From: Mangifera indica
Lineage: Eukaryota; Streptophyta; Magnoliopsida; Sapindales; Anacardiaceae
Length of the DNA stretch: 64,000 nucleotides
Assembly: GCF_011075055.1 (NCBI RefSeq)
Contig: NC_058146.1
Location: forward strand, 9,163,820 to 9,227,819
Direction: 5' to 3'
In this document: in pieces, positions 37,301 through 51,828 of the stretch
Layout: each line of letters starts with the position of its first letter
Numbering within the stretch: the first letter of the stretch is position 1
Translations under genes and position numbers: made by a program
Notes under the pieces: model-generated
Database searches by the model: none
Told to the model about the DNA's origin: nothing
What the model saw: the letters and a program-made list of their open reading frames with translations, nothing else

Positions 37301-37807
37301 TTTTTCATCCTGTCTCCTCTTCATATGTAAGCCTGCATTGCATCCTGTCTTCAGACAAGATCGTGGATTGACAGTGGTACTAGACTCTCGCTTGCTTCCA
37401 AATCTAGAACAAGCAATTTTCACATCAATAAACTTCCCAGACCTTTTTGAACGTCGACTTGCTTTAATTGTGATGCCAAATCCCACAGAGCGAGCATATT
37501 CTCTGTAGAAAGAATAAGCTGCCTCCTTCGTTTCAAATTCCAAACCATTCTGGGGCTCACAAATTAACCCTTTGTGAACAACATTGGCACCCACCACATT
37601 CATATCCACCTGATCCCCACCACCAGAAACACCTTTGCTTGCACTTGGCATGCAGCCTTCCTCAACAAGCTCACTGGATCTAGGAGAATTCGTATCTCCA
37701 TCCAACACATATATCCTATCCATTCCATCAATAAAATCCTCATTCCTACTTGAACCATTCTCTAACTTCTCCTGCTCATGTGAAGGAAGTTCAAGATCTA
37801 TCTCCAT
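34379..37807 (-). CDS. FAR1-RELATED SEQUENCE transcription factor (FRS2-like), 8 coding exons
   Basis: FRS/FHY3 proteins are plant transcription factors derived from MULE transposases; FHY3 and FAR1 act in phytochrome A signalling. Exon 1 (35705-37807) encodes 701 residues: FAR1 DNA-binding domain about 98-183, MULE transposase-like domain about 265-357 (…FFDTFYVRNNYK…TDQDKCLKEA…HCFCLWH), SWIM-type zinc finger about 558-577 (CLC…CKHAILVL) and a basic KKRKTYKKRK tail. Seven short in-phase exons follow: 35558-35614, 35179-35247, 35016-35081, 34863-34931, 34698-34763, 34545-34613 and 34379-34453 (TAG). They add 156 residues, for about 857 in total. Without splicing the frame would run on to 35615 as intron read-through. 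No disabling lesion was seen. The FRS2 subtype is a memory-based guess. Confidence 0.9.
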
Positions 37808-37847
37808 GAAAAATAAAAAATTTATCGCATCATTTTACCAAAGCCAC

Positions 37848-38300
37848 CTGAAAATTTTTCTTTTTATTAAAAAAAATGCATTGAAATTAGCCATGTTAAC
37901 TATTAATCATCAGCAAAAATATTTAATCCATATATCATCCATTATCAAATTTTGTTATAACTCATACAATGAATATCATTTTTCGAAATGAAATTAACAA
38001 GTGGGTATGCTCTAAAACTAGTTCTTCAACTAAAAATCTCTTCCAAAAATAAATGGGTTGCTCTTAAAATCTTCATAAATTATAGACATATACTAATGTG
38101 CAGGGAAATGAACCATGCCCGTCAAAAAGGAAAAAAATGGAGTTAGGGTTTGAACTCGACAGAATCACTTTAAGACTTACAGTGTTGAGGAAGAGACTTA
38201 AATTGAAAAAATATAGAGCAATCACCAAAGAAAGAAAGCCATTCCTGTTCGTCCGCTTCCTCCCGCAATTGAATAATTTTGTCAAACAATAAAAAGTTTA
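37848..38300 (-). other. probable 5' UTR exon and leader intron of the FRS gene
   Basis: On the minus strand an acceptor-like TTTTCAG ends at 37848 about 40 bp before the ATG, and a donor-like ACACT|GTAAGT ends an exon at 38181. This suggests a non-coding first exon at about 38181-38300 and an intron at 37848-38180. No transcript evidence is available here. Confidence 0.45.
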
Positions 38301-40300
38301 CATACTCCGAGGTTTTACGTAATTATATAATTTTAATTATGTTTTAAAAATAATAATAAAACTTTATTAATCATGTTATTAAAAGTTCAATATTATATAA
38401 TACCAGAAGAGATTATTAGTTAAAACAAAACAAGTGTTTAGCCATATTGATTATAAATAATAAATAATAATTAATTACCTATCTAATAATAATAATAATA
38501 ATAAAAACAAAATTTTTGATTAATTTTAGGGGAATTAATTAATTTACTTTTTTAAATCGCATTATACAATTTTAACACATTTTAATGCTTGGTAAGGCTA
38601 TAGCAAAACCCCAAATTTGAACCCGTTAACCCTTGTCTCCATCCTTAATAACCCAAGTTTCGAAAAACTTATTTTCATTCACATTCTTATTTAATAATGC
38701 TTGAAGATTTAAGATTAAAATTAAAATTTTGATATTTTTTCATGTAATTAAGGTTTTAAAAACTGAATCAAATTATAAACTATTTTAAAATTTAATTTTA
38801 ATTAAATTCATGAAACTATTTTAACTGATAAATCTAATAAGATGTTCAGTTTTATTTATTACATACATAACATAAATTACATGATATTATGTATTAAAGG
38901 CAACGAAGACTGATGGAAGATTTGTTGACCTTGGACGATGGTCTTGTCCAAACTGTCAGCCTTTCGCAGACAAATTCATATGACCTTCATCTTCCCTGCC
39001 AGATTATCTTATGTCATGTTATGCCAATACTAATCCCCCAAATCTTCTTCTAAATTTTATTCTTCGCTTTTGTTTGAATGTTTTCAATTGTCTCTTTGTC
39101 TTCTTGCACAGTTAACTAAACTCTTAATTGGTGCATATAATTTAACTTGAATTTTCCTTTGCAGTAATTTACATGAAATCTATGAAAAATAATAATTTAT
39201 GTTAGTCAATATCAATACCTAAAAACAATACAACAAACACAAAACAAATAAAGTAAAAAATTAAGTTAAATAATATATTTGTTTTCGCGAGAGAGAGAAA
39301 AGAGTCTATTGTGAATAGTAATATGAACAATGCCCATGAACAACCTTGTGGATTACCCGTCTGCTCATGTACCTTGTACCTATCTATCTATTATTTCTAG
39401 AAAACTTGGCATATTATGTTTTTCAACAATTCAATTTAAAAAACTAAACATTTTTCATTCTAATGTAAATTTAATATAAATAAATCATTCAATGAACTAA
39501 AGTAATTATAAAATAACAACAAAAATAAATAATAAAGTATGATTTATCATTACATAAAATATCTCAAAATTTTAATATCAAATATTCAAATAAAATAACA
39601 AACAATACGATAAAAATACTACTTATTTGGATTAGGATGATTTAAATGAAAATTTTCTTTGATTTTAAACTAATTTTTAGATGAGAATATTGATGAAAAT
39701 AAGTTTGAAAGGCTAGATTTCTCAAGGCTACGGATGGGATAAAATGAGTATGAAATTGAATTCTTAACTACATTCCTATATTGAATTAAAAAATAGATTA
39801 AAAAAAGAGTTTAAATCAGTCAATTTCCCTTAATATTTTATCATCTATTTTTATTTTGCATTACATGATTTAATTTAAACTTTATGTTTGGAACCCCCCA
39901 AAGGCCTTTTATTTTGTAGGCTAAAGGATGTATGCATGAATATATGAGTTATCTAATTTAAACATTATAAAGAAAAATACTCAATCCTACCAATATTAAA
40001 ACATTAACTCTCTCATCTACAAGAAATACAAATCCAAATAACTTTTAAAATAAATTATAAAAAGGCAGCATAAATGTTATTACTTAAAAAGGCAGACGAT
40101 TTGAAGTATAAATTATTTCTACCACTTACTAAGTATCAAAAATTCAAATACTTATTTATTTATTAAATTTTACTATTATTGCCAAGAATACAATCATCAT
40201 TTAGAAATTTTATTTAAACTTTTATTATAGGATTACCCTAAAGTTTTAAAATGTTTAATTCTACCCCCTAACCTCATATTTTCCAGGTCTAAACTTAGAT
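38301..40300. other. AT-rich intergenic spacer, FRS promoter side
   Basis: No gene recognised. Contains an ATA/TAA microsatellite near 38484-38502 and a GAGAGAGA tract near 39289. The FRS promoter must lie at its left end. Confidence 0.5.
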
Positions 40301-40305
40301 ATCAT

Positions 40306-42870
40306 TTTTAACTCTTAGAAACTCTCCTCACAAGAATCTGACCATTGAAACTGAGTTTCTCCTTTGGTGAGAACTATGAGAGATCTTGCTAACTTGGCAA
40401 ACCCCTCAATGAACCTTCTATAGTACTTGCTAAATCTAGAAAACTGTAGACCTCTCTAATTGTCTTTAACCTCTACCAATCTAGAACTGCATCAATCTTA
40501 CTCGGATCCATTGATATACTTTCTACCAAAACCACATGCCCTAACAAGGACACTATATCTAACCAAAACTCACACTTGGAGAATTTTGTATACAGTTGTT
40601 TTTCCCTCAATTTTTGCAAAGTAAGTCTTAAATGTTGCTTATGCTCCTTATGACTCATATAATACACCAATATGTCATCAATGAAGACCATTATAAACTT
40701 ATTTGGGCTGTTATGAAATACCTTGTTCATCAAATCCAAGAACACTACAAGGGCATTAGTTAGTCTGAATAACATCATTACTAAGTCAAAATGGTCATAC
40801 CTCATTCAGAAAGTTTTTTTAGGCTTATCTTGCTTAGCCACCCTTACTGATGGTAACTTGACCTCAGATCGATCTTGGAGAACATAATTGATCCTCTCAG
40901 TCGATCAAATAGATCATCTATTCTGAGTAATAGGTATTTATTTTTCACTATTACCTTGTGCAAGTCTCTATAATCTTTATACATCTTCATGGACCCATTT
41001 CTCTTCTTGATAAATAAGATAAGAGCTCCCTAAGGAGAGTGATTCGGTCTAATAAAACCATTCTCTAGCAATTTTTGGAACTGCTTCTTTTACTCTTGTA
41101 ACTCAACTAAAGCCATTATATAGGGTGTCTTGGATATAGGTGTTGTGCCTAGTGCCAATTCTATACTGAACTTAAGCTCTTGCTCAAGAGCTAATCTCGG
41201 TAACTATGTTGGGAACACATCTACAAACTCTCAAACAATTAGTGGCTTCTCAATGCTTAGGCCTGACTCTACATTGCTCATTGCATGAGCTAAGAAATCT
41301 ATACACCTTTTACTTAACATTTTTCTTACCTTCAAGGTAATGGTCATCAAACTCTTATTACGCCCTTCATCAAATTCAAATTGGTCCTTATTGTCAAGGC
41401 AGAATCAGATTTTCTTAGGCGTACAATCTTAGTTCTATTCTTCCCTAAGAAATCCATCTCCAAAATCATGTCAAAATCTAACATCTTGAACACTATTAGG
41501 TCCACAAGAAGTTGTCTGCCCCATGTATCAATGACTTGTCCCATCATCATCTCATCATTGATAATTGACCCACTATTTGGTAACTTTATCTTATCTCTCT
41601 AAGCCACCCTGACTAGTCATTCTTCTAATCTTTCTACTAAACTCTTAGCCATAAAATAATGCATAACACCACAATAAATTAAAATACAAATAGGAGTGCC
41701 AAAGCAAGAAATTTAACTAGTAATTATTGTTAGGTTGGCCTCAGCTGGCCCTTAGGTGATGGTGTACACTTTGGTAGTGGCTCTCCCTATTGGCTACTTG
41801 AGTCGAGCTAAAACCCCGAGATAAGAGTTGGCTATGTGCTTTGGCTGACAACACCAATAGCAGACTATTTGCCTTATCAAGCACTCTCGTCTATGATGTC
41901 TACCACATTTTAGCATATTGGAATCTCTAGCCATCTCTACTTTTTATTACTTTTCTAGCCTTTCTTTTTACCCATGGGTTGGAGTTTCCTTTTCCTTTCT
42001 AAAGGAGGATCTTTTTGAATCGGGGCACTACTACTACCTGACTGTGGTATTGGTGTCAATACTAGGATTGAAACTGATAGAGATGTTATCTGGGCAGAGG
42101 TCTAGCCATACATCCTTCTCACAAAAACCTCTACCCTTAATGCCCTGCTCACAACCTCACTATGAGTCTAGGGTGGCTCCTATTTTGTCATGATATTTCA
42201 AGCTATAGCTAGATCAAGCCCGTACAAAAAATTTCTCCATTCGCCCTATTTCTATGTCAGTTATCTCAAAGGTATACCTCACCAGATGATTAAACTTAGT
42301 GGAGTATTCCTTCACCAAATTTGTGCCCTACGTCAAGGTAAGAAACTTCTGTGCTCAGATGCATGTCATGTCTGTACCCCTGTACTCACCTCGAATCTCT
42401 CTCTAAACTCAAACAAAGAAATCTCTAAAATCTTAGTAGTCTTTTTGACTAAGTTCTACCATGTTATAGTATTGGACTTGAACCAATAGTGGCATATCTA
42501 ACTCTTTATTGGTCGATCATATCAAACAGACTCATAACACTCTCCACCAACTCTAACTGTTCTTTAGCTACAATCGTATCCTTAGCACCATTAAATTTCT
42601 AAGGCTAGTGCATGTTGGATAGATTAAAAATATGGTACAATTGAGCCTTGGTTAATGTTGTTATCGATACTACTGTTGGTGTTGAAGTCACTTTTACTGA
42701 TCCCTATGCTTAGAACACCTCCCTACTGTTTAAACATCTCTGGAAAAATATCTCAGACATGCTAAGCACTTAGACCTAACTAGAAAGCTTGAGGTGTTGC
42801 CCTTTACTCTGACTCCTCTATAAGTTATCTATCAGAGTTTTTTTGGTGTTCACTCAAGTTTTCTTTATCT
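40306..42870 (-). pseudogene. truncated Tekay-like gag-protease-RT relic
   Basis: Minus-strand order: gag about 42870-41940, zinc-knuckle area about 41900-41800, protease about 41600-41347 (open block with 'LVDLIVFKMLDFDMILEMDF'), RT about 41100-40306 (open block 40473-40805 containing FIDDILVYY and 'KFSKCEFWLD…LLGHVV'). Homology with the element at 16182-24674 stops abruptly at about 40306, so RNase H, integrase and the 3' LTR are gone. The RT aspartates are kept here, but stops elsewhere make the element dead. Confidence 0.8.
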
Positions 42871-43026
42871 TTTTTAAAAAACCCATAACTATAAGTCCTT
42901 ATAAAACTCAACAGGTATAGATAAAACTAAACTTACAGTGATCGATTACAAGGCGTGAGAGATTTACACTCCTATTTAATTTCACTACAAAAACACTTTA
43001 AAACACCTTTTGGGTACCAAAACCAT

Positions 43027-43038
43027 GCTTTGATACAA
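43027..43038 (-). other. degenerate primer binding site
   Basis: The minus strand reads TTTGTATCAAAGC just inside the 5' LTR, at the same position as in the two sister elements. Confidence 0.5.
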
Positions 43039-43041
43039 ACT

Positions 43042-45365
43042 TGTAACACCTTCTCCAGAAGTATTTCCTTCTAGAGGAAGGTGTCACTAAATGACCTATT
43101 CTAAGCATGCATTTAAGTTAAAACAAGTAATAAATTCATTAAATGATTGAATAATACCTCATATATTAAAATTGACAAAATTATTGAAATACCATTATCT
43201 CAAAAATAATTAGAAGTATAAAAAATGTCCAAACATGAAAACATAAATGTGAAAACATAGTGTATATATTCTGAAACATCAATGAAAATCTGAATTAAAC
43301 AAAAACTAAATAGACTACATTACCCTTGCTTCTTTACACCTACGGACCACCACTCATCCTGCAGCTATCACAATCACTTGTACCTACACACATGAAAATA
43401 GGGAAATAAGTGGTAAAACACTCAATAAGTAAGAGACTAAATAAACAACTTTTACTAAAATCTCTAAAATACCCTTAAACTCAACCATACTAACTTTGTC
43501 ATCCAAAGTCAACACTAAACTCCCTTATGGATAATGACAGGTCTTATGAACTATCTCTATACTCATACTATACTTTAACAACTACCTAAGTTATATGTCA
43601 TAACTTTCTAATCGAACTATATCCCTCTCGATCATTACAAAACCACTCCTCTAGATCCTTATCTGGCGTGACCATACTTAACTTAGTGGAAGCATTCGAA
43701 TCTTAAAAAACTTTACTGGAACTATATACTAGGCTAGTTGGTTTCAATCAATTATAAGGATTTAGCACCTTGGTCATGTGAGCGATCTCTCTATTTTACT
43801 ACACCAACTATATCTTAACTAGGCTTTATAGTAAGCATATACCATACTGTAGGTCTGATGTCTTACTATGGATGGTATAGTGATTGTATGCCAATTGTGC
43901 ACCCTTATAATGATCCTATGATGATTAGCATGCATACATCTTGAGCCTTAACTAACTATGACTCACTCTAGCTTCCACAAAACAATTGTATCTAGTACCA
44001 TTTTATAGCTCAACTTTTAGGAACTATGCACTTGATGTCTCTATATTGTTACTTAGGATAACTTTTAACTCTTTAGCCTAGTTATCTTATTATTTTCTTT
44101 CTCCCACCCTAAATACATAGACGTGTACCTTCAGACACACGGGTGTCTCTTTAATTTACTTGTACATGGTTACCTACCTGTGGCTTCTTCTCATGTGCTA
44201 ATATTCATCTATACACAAATGTGTATCTAGACTAACACAAGCATATGCCCCTTCAAATATTTATTCTCCCTTCTTTTTCTATTATTTTCCTAATTGCACT
44301 ACTTTTCATCCCACACACATTCATGCACAAGCTACACATGGGAAGTCCATGTGTCATAGTTGATTATTGATCGGTCAATAACATCCAACAATCATTAAAT
44401 CACCAAGAAAAGTGAGTTAAATCCTAGGTTTCATGCACATGATGGTGTGTCAAACCTAAAATACCGAAAACATTGAGTTTGAACCCTAATATATTCTCTA
44501 TACGAAAATCCCTTCCTTGCAACATTAGTAACACACTACTCACATGATTTATTATACCCAAAAGGCCATCAAAATATTTAGTCTCTTTCTATCATGCAAA
44601 CACACTTAATATCACAAAGCATTTGCATATACTCATAGCTTAATAGCATATGCACCAATGTGCTAAGCATCAACATTAATTAACATACTCTTATCATCAA
44701 TATATACATCTATATGCATCATCATCATCGTCAGAGAATTTGCATATGCTAACTAAAACTTATTAAAGTGACTACACATAACAAATCATATTTCAACCTA
44801 ATCAATTTTCATGAAATCTTAATAAAACATGAACAATCATCTTTCTTATTAATTTCCTTAGTTCAAACATATTATAACACTTTACTACCATCACAATCAC
44901 AATCATAATCCATTAATACAAATCAGAGGGCAATGACAGGTTCTGCTTACCTTAAATTTGTAGAAATCAAGCATGTAAGCAAGTCCTTTTTCCTCTTTTC
45001 TTTTCGTTACCACATCCCTGAAAATAGGCAACTGGAGGTATTGCATTGGAACTAGAAGATCAGGCTCAATTTTTTCTCTTTCTCTCTCTCTTTTAAGGTT
45101 TGTACATTTAGGGATTATGAAATCACAATCCCAAAAACGTAGTGATGTGTCATATATAAACTGACAACGCATTACACACACGAGCATGTGTTTAAGGCAC
45201 GTGGGTGTGTGTCACTTAAATTTGAATTTCATGCAGATTCATTTTATTTGACTATTGTGGCATAACACATGGGCATGGCTCACTATACATGGTCGTATGT
45301 CACTTAGGACCTATATTTGACTTTCAAAATCATGGTAACTCATGTAACATACCTATAGGTGTTCA
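43042..45365 (-). repeat. 5' LTR of truncated Tekay-like element (2324 bp)
   Basis: Starts TGTAACACCTTC and ends ATAGGTGTTCA (plus view). The start matches the LTR at 22311, and the 'GTGTTTAAGGCACGTGGGTG' region near 45186 matches the palindromic block of the other LTRs. Its length agrees with the 2364-bp LTR, which indicates that 2.3 kb is the original size for this family. Confidence 0.75.
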
Positions 45366-46290
45366 ACTTCTCCAAATCAAAATATAAAAAGGATAGTGAC
45401 GATAAAATGATATATTATGAATGCAAGAAGGTCGATCACATCTAACAAGAGTTTCCTCAACGCAAAAAGAGAAGGAAGAAGAATAAGCTAAAAAAGAAGG
45501 TTTTTGTGGCCACTTGGGACAGATGTAATAATTCAAGTGATGAAAGTGAATCAGAGAATGAAATAGCCCATATATACTTCATGGCTATGAGTAAATAAGA
45601 GGAATAGATTATCAACTCTAATTGTTACTCTTTTAGTGAATTGCAAGAAACATTTGATTGTCTCATGGATAAATATAAATGCATGTGTGTTAAAAATAAA
45701 ACTTTGAGAAAACAATTGACATACATTAAAAATGATTATGAAAATCTTATGAATGAGCATGCTAAAATAAAAAAAAAAAATTGAATTGGTCAAAAAGGAA
45801 ATGATTTTAGCATCAAATAAATAAGAAAAACTTAGAAGTGAAAATGATGCATTACATATGAAAGTGACTAATTCAAATAAGATTTTAGAAAAATTCAAGA
45901 TAACCACAAAAAGATTAGATAAAATGCTTGTATTTCAAAGATGTGCATTAAACAAAGAAGACCTAGGCTATAATAGAAGTAATCCTTTTACTAAATCATA
46001 TACACAATTATAGAATGATCATTCATTGCATTCAAAATGCAAGTCTTTTGCTTTCATTGAACATACTATTAAAAAGTGTCTAATTAGGAATGACATTGAT
46101 AGACCTAAAACTACTTGGATAACAGAGAAATCTTAAATTTCTTTGTAAGTGTGTCTTGCAACATTAGAATCCAAATATTGCAAAATATATGGCTATGTAA
46201 GGCACATAATTGAGCAATGGAGATGGGAGCACAAAAGGACTTTAAAAATTAAAACTCTTCACGTTGAAAGCTTGGGATATCAAGTAAGTA
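45366..46290 (+). pseudogene. Ty1/copia gag relic
   Basis: Plus-strand reading begins with a damaged zinc-knuckle region ('MIYYECKKVDHI', stop), then a basic stretch (KKRRKKNKLKKK) and acidic 'SDESESENEIAHIYFMAMSK'. This is followed by 'SELQETFDCLMDKYKCMCVKN', the usual order downstream of the copia gag finger. Frames break after about 45780. It directly abuts the LTR at 43042-45365. Confidence 0.7.
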
Positions 46291-47439
46291 CCTAACATTT
46301 TCTTTATATTCAACAACAATATGATTTTGATCATGGTTGATTGACTAAAATTAAATACTTAAATGCATATTGCTCTTGAGTTTGATTTTTTATTCATTTG
46401 ATATTTGTTCATGTGTCTCATGAAAATTGTATGAAAATGTCAAAATTAATACATAGCTGAGATGTTCTAAATATGTGTATGTTATTAGTTAGTTGATATG
46501 TCCATATGAATATATGTACTTTGATAAATCTTTGACTGTATGCTCATTAACAAAGAAATAATAATATTTGGATCATGCATTTGAATTGGTGTGCTATATT
46601 GAATAATTTCATGAGAATTTTTGAAAAACATGCGATGATATGGATATATTTTACATGCTTGCATGTTCCATGATTGACATGTTTCAAAGGCATATACATA
46701 TGTGATATTTGCTTTTTTTTTTTTTTTTTTGTTGCATGATTGTGTTTAATGCCTATGATAAAATTGAGTCAAATTGATTCGCACATGTGCTCAAAATCGA
46801 TCGAAACTTGATTTACATAAATTCTCCTCAAAATGTATCAAGATATTCAAGATTTGTATTTTGAGGTGTTTTGATTCGATGCATATATCATGTGTTTCAT
46901 TGCATAGTTTTTAACTTCAAATTTCTTGAAAAATGATGTGTCTCATTTTATGAACGCCTATTCATTCTTTTTGGTTAACCATTTTATGCAAAATGCCAAT
47001 TGGCTTTAAAATTAAAATTTATGTCATGTACATGTAGTAGACACCTATGTGTTTTCTATTAATTTTGTTTTTCAAAATTTGACTTACATGACCATGTTAA
47101 TGAATAATATGCACGTGTACTTTTGGGGCTTTTCATTTTTAAATTTGTGTGAACACATGCTCGTGTATCTTGACTTTATAAGAAAAATGTGGGTTTTCTT
47201 ATTTCATTTTGCACGAACATTAAACCCTAGCTGACATTCTGCCTAATGTCTCTCTATCATTTCTCAACATTAGTCTTTTTCTGGCCAAATCGACGTCAAC
47301 CATCTCATCTCTAGCCACTGTAAGCTACAATCATCACTAAAATTGGCCTTATCAGTCTCAACTCCCCAATTTTCATCTTATCATGTGCATTTTTTTGCCC
47401 AAATTTGAGAATTAGATATCGATCCAAGAAAGAAAATTG
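46291..47439. other. AT-rich repeat-like spacer
   Basis: No gene recognised. Contains poly-T at about 46713-46731. It probably belongs to flanking retroelement non-coding DNA. Confidence 0.35.
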
Positions 47440-48290
47440 TGGGATCACAATCATACAATAATTTCAAGATTGAAACAAGGAACACATAATAGTAGAACAA
47501 GCTTCGAGAAATCCAACTAAGAGGTACTTTTCATGGTCGTTGTATTGATATGGATATTATGAATAAGATTGGTATAAGGAATGAATTGATGAAGATTATT
47601 AGAAGGATGAAATGGGAAACCTTATTTTTCATGCATTTGAAAGTTTATGAGGATTTAGTTTATGAATTTTATAGCTCATTGTTAGTGCTAACAGATGAGA
47701 ATTGTAATATTATTGGATACATTGTGATTTTTAGAATGAGGGAAGAAGATCATATGATTGAGCCTAAAAAAATTGTTGAATGGTTGAATAATGTTAATGA
47801 AAGGACTTTGAACACTCCAAGGAGTTAGACATCAGACTATTTATGGCATGACCTTGGTGGAGTTGGGTTTACTATTATAATATGATAAAATCAATAGGGT
47901 TTAACCATTTCACTATAAGAATTTTGCACCTAATGATTACTTATTCATTGAATTCTAGAAAGAGTACAAATGGGCATGTATCAATGTGAGATATGGTTTT
48001 GTTAAAGACTTCCATGGATGGATTTCAAGTAGATACGATTAGATGGTTGATTTTTAGATTGCTTGAGATTTGCAATGATGAGGTTGAGATCCGGTTTACC
48101 ACAATTCTCACTTTTTATCGCTTTGAAATTGGAAATCACTTTTAATGGTAATGATAAGATGTATTTGAGAAAATTCAAACTAACCCATTGGTTAAATGTC
48201 GATACATTGTCAAAGCTAAAGATAATCGAAAAACTATGAAACCATGGGTGAAGATTGATTATTGCTAGAAGAAATAATGAAAAAGGTCAA
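47440..48290 (+). pseudogene. Athila ORF1-like / plant transposon protein relic
   Basis: The open block 47550-47828 reads 'RRMKWETLFFMHLKVYEDLV' followed by 'YEFYSSLLVLTDENCNIIGY', the pattern of the ORF1-like protein carried by Athila-type elements and their relatives (putative plant transposon protein domain). Upstream and downstream the reading is broken by stops and frame changes. Function in intact elements is unknown. Confidence 0.55.
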
Positions 48291-48693
48291 ACGGGTGAAG
48301 AACAAATGGGTGAATAGCCAGTCAAGGAAGAACAAGAGTTTACTACTATGCCTAGTGATCTACTATACCAGAATCTAACTTTAGATAAGGAAAAAAGGCA
48401 AGAAACCAATAGGTTGATGAGGAAATGTTTCCTAACAGTGTAGATTGACTTATGCAGTACATTAAGAGGAGAGTTGATGTCATTGAATTGTCCCAAAGTG
48501 TTATGAATGTCATAATCAATGGTAAAAAGACAACCTTCCCTCATCACAATTATAACACCTTTCACACATTTTTTTTTTTTTTATATTGCATATCATGACA
48601 TATTGAGGAACATGTTTATTTTAGTGCTTAAACTTTGGTATCATGACAATATGTTTATATTTTTTATGATGCTAGTTTCTAGGTAATAGCTAA

Positions 48694-50613
48694 TGTAACA
48701 CCTATAGATAAGCCTAAAGGTATTTCTATTTTTTTCTTCTTATTTTGATTTGTTATGTAATTGTTTAGGAGCTTGTACATTTGTACACTACAAAGTGTAC
48801 ACTTGTATGTGTATTAAGGGTAGAATGGTCATTTTGTGTAGACACAAGAAATTTGTTAAATGTTGAAGGTACAGTTGTGCATCTTAAAGGTGCATACCTA
48901 TATACTCGAGAAATAATTAACAGCATTTACAACACGATGTATGCTTGTGCATGAATAGTGTATGGACCATACATGGTGTTTAAATTTTGGATAAGAACGT
49001 TTCTGGTGATCGTAGTTTTCACTATTAAACTATTGGTATGCTAGTGCATGAGGACTGCATGGTCGTACATGGTTTTAGTTCACCGAAATGAAAATGGGTG
49101 AATGAGTTAGGTTAATTCATTCTACAATATTTGGCTTTTAAATAATAGAGAAAGACTTATAAGTGAGTTTGTGCGATCAAAGAGCTTCGGAAGAAGAGTT
49201 ATAAGTCGTTGGAATATCAAAGCCACATGAAAATAGTGCTAACTTTAAAAGATAAGTAAGTATGGTGCCAAATTTTTTGTTTGTAATTCAGCTAAGCATG
49301 TTTTGATGAATAGGATGATTTTATGTTTAGTATGTTTCATTAGAAACATGATGTGAACCATATATGTGTTTGTGTATGTGTGTATGTGTGTATGTGTGTG
49401 TGTGTGTATGTGTATGTGTGTGTGTGTGCGTATGTGTGTTATGAATAAGCATAGAAAACATGTAAATAGGCTGAATAATGATACGAGGGACAGGATAATT
49501 TATTATCTAAAATATGGTTTTTTGTTTTAGTGTCTTAATGAGGAAAATGTATGTTAGGATGATAAAGACTTAATTTACATGCTTTAAGATATTGAAATTA
49601 TGTTGAATGAAGCCGAAAAATAATAGAATAGTAGTTTCAGACAATGATGTACGGTTGTACATATATAGATGTATGCACGTACATGTCTTAGGTAGAAGAC
49701 AACTTCTCAAAAGTCGATGTACGCTTGTAACACTATATAAAAAGGTCATGTATGGTCGTATATTATAGGGTGTACACTCGTACATGCCATTAGAAGGATG
49801 CACAACTGTAAGGAGTACTAGTGCACACCTATAACAAGTAAGACTAAGAAATAGCAAACCTTAGTCAACGTTAAGGAAACTTTAGTCAGGATTTATGGTG
49901 TACGGATGTGACATTAAAAAGTGTACACTCGTACATAATCCAATAAAGGTACGAGTGTACAAGGTTAAGTCATGCTCATACAAGGTAGCCAAAAGATAAT
50001 TCTAACCTATGTTATATGTTGGAATAGGGATAAGGTTACCGAAACCTTTCTAAAGAAGAATTGAGATAGTTAGCCAAGTAAATGTGGTTGACAATGTGGA
50101 AGAAAACATAGAGTGAAGCAAATTCAGATCGTATTTTGTAAAGTAAGGATATAAGATGTACATCGAGAAAGTCACCAATTGTATGCAATATGACGTAGTA
50201 TATGTGAAAGTAACAAGGCTAAGATAGTTAAATATCCATTAGATGTATCATGCACTTGACATCAAGGGGCATTAGCAACTCATATATTTCAAGTACGCAT
50301 GGTAAAAGAGAGTTGCACTAGTTAGTTCATCACATGGTTAACAAGATGTTTCATGTGCATGTCTATGGTATGGGTCATCTGAGATGTTTAATAGTTAGAA
50401 ATTATGCGTACGTGAAAAATAAAGGACTATAATCAGTTTCCTTGTGTGACCATGACATCTCTATTTAGTTAGCCTAAAGTCTGACTAACATTATGTTGTG
50501 TGCATAATTAGTGATAGACATTTGAGATATTGTTTTAGTATGCCTTTCACATGGCATCAAGAATGTTGAGATAAGGTTAGGATTCGGGATGACAGTGTTT
50601 ATGGAGTTAGGGC
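48694..50613 (+). repeat. LTR-like sequence interrupted by the nested solo LTR
   Basis: Starts TGTAACACCTATAG, resembling the LTR start at 53284 (TGTAACATCCACAAG), and contains many TGTACACT-CGTACA imperfect palindromes (49620-49960). It is interrupted at 50618 by the solo LTR and resumes at 53152. No matching 3' terminus was found before 53284, so it seems truncated. Confidence 0.5.
49364..49440 (+). repeat. (TG)n/(TATG)n microsatellite
   Basis: About 75 bases of TG repeat with interspersed TATG and one GCG interruption. Confidence 0.95.
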
Positions 50614-51828
50614 ATTAGTGTAACACTCGGATTCAGATAAGTCAGTAAACTCCACTTCCAAAATTACCCATAGAGTTGATTTTATAACTTGTTGTTTAAA
50701 GAAATTGCAAAAAGAATTATAGAAAACTACTAAATGAGCAATAACTTTCAAAGAGGATAAAATGGTCATTTTAGAAGGAATTAAGGGACAAAGTGGGAAT
50801 GAAAATTGAATGACACACTTGAAATTATATGGTGGTGCTAAGGGTTTTTGGTAATTGGCTAAGGATAAAATAGTCATTTATGAAAAAGGTTAAGGGCAAA
50901 TTGGTCCAATAGGCTTATAAAAATATCAGTTATTCATCTTCTTCTTCATTTAGCTGAAAGCCTCCACCATTTTAACTAAAATTTTCCCTTAAGCAAAATT
51001 CATCCAAAAACCTAGTTAAACCACCTAATTTCCAGTACCTCTAGTTATAAAAAGTGTAGATCTATCAATTCTGGTTAATTCTAAGGTAAGAAATTTAATT
51101 TTAAAGATATGTCAAATTTAGGGTTTTAATGAATGATTATATTTTTGGTTATTTAAGGTTGTCAGGAAGAAGAAAAAAAGGTTAATAAGCTTAAATCACC
51201 TATTTAGCAAAGAAAAGGTAAGAGTTTCATACTTTACATACTTGAAGTAATTTGAGTTAGGTTATTTAAATAACTTTTACTTATATAAGTGTGTAAGGTA
51301 TTAGAATTAAGGTGATTTATGCTTAAATAGATAAAGAAATTCATTAGGATTCATGATATAATTTTTGACCATAAGGGTATTTTAGATATTTCATATTCCT
51401 AGGGTTAGCTTTGTGGATTTTGTGTGTTGAATATATGAGAAATGATGAATTTATGAAAGAATTTGCATTAAGTTAATTTTTGCTTAATTATGTGCATGAT
51501 ATGTGGAATAACCCTTATATTAAGCCTATATTGTATATTTGAAATTAATTTGATGCATGTGATATGAATATGTTAGTATGTTTTGGTGTTGATTTAAGGT
51601 GATTTTGGTGTTAAAGGAAAATAAAACAAAGAGAAGGAAGCCGACTTGCAAATATTTGGCTCGAAACAAGGTAAGGGGAATCATCTTTGATATGTTGCAT
51701 GTTTTAGGCTTTTGGTTCCTTGGATCTATGTTATAAATGATGATTTTGAAGTTGAGAAATGTTGTCTTGCCATTTGGGATGTCTATGTGTGTTATTTTGT
51801 TCATGGCAGAAAGTTGTATGATATTTAT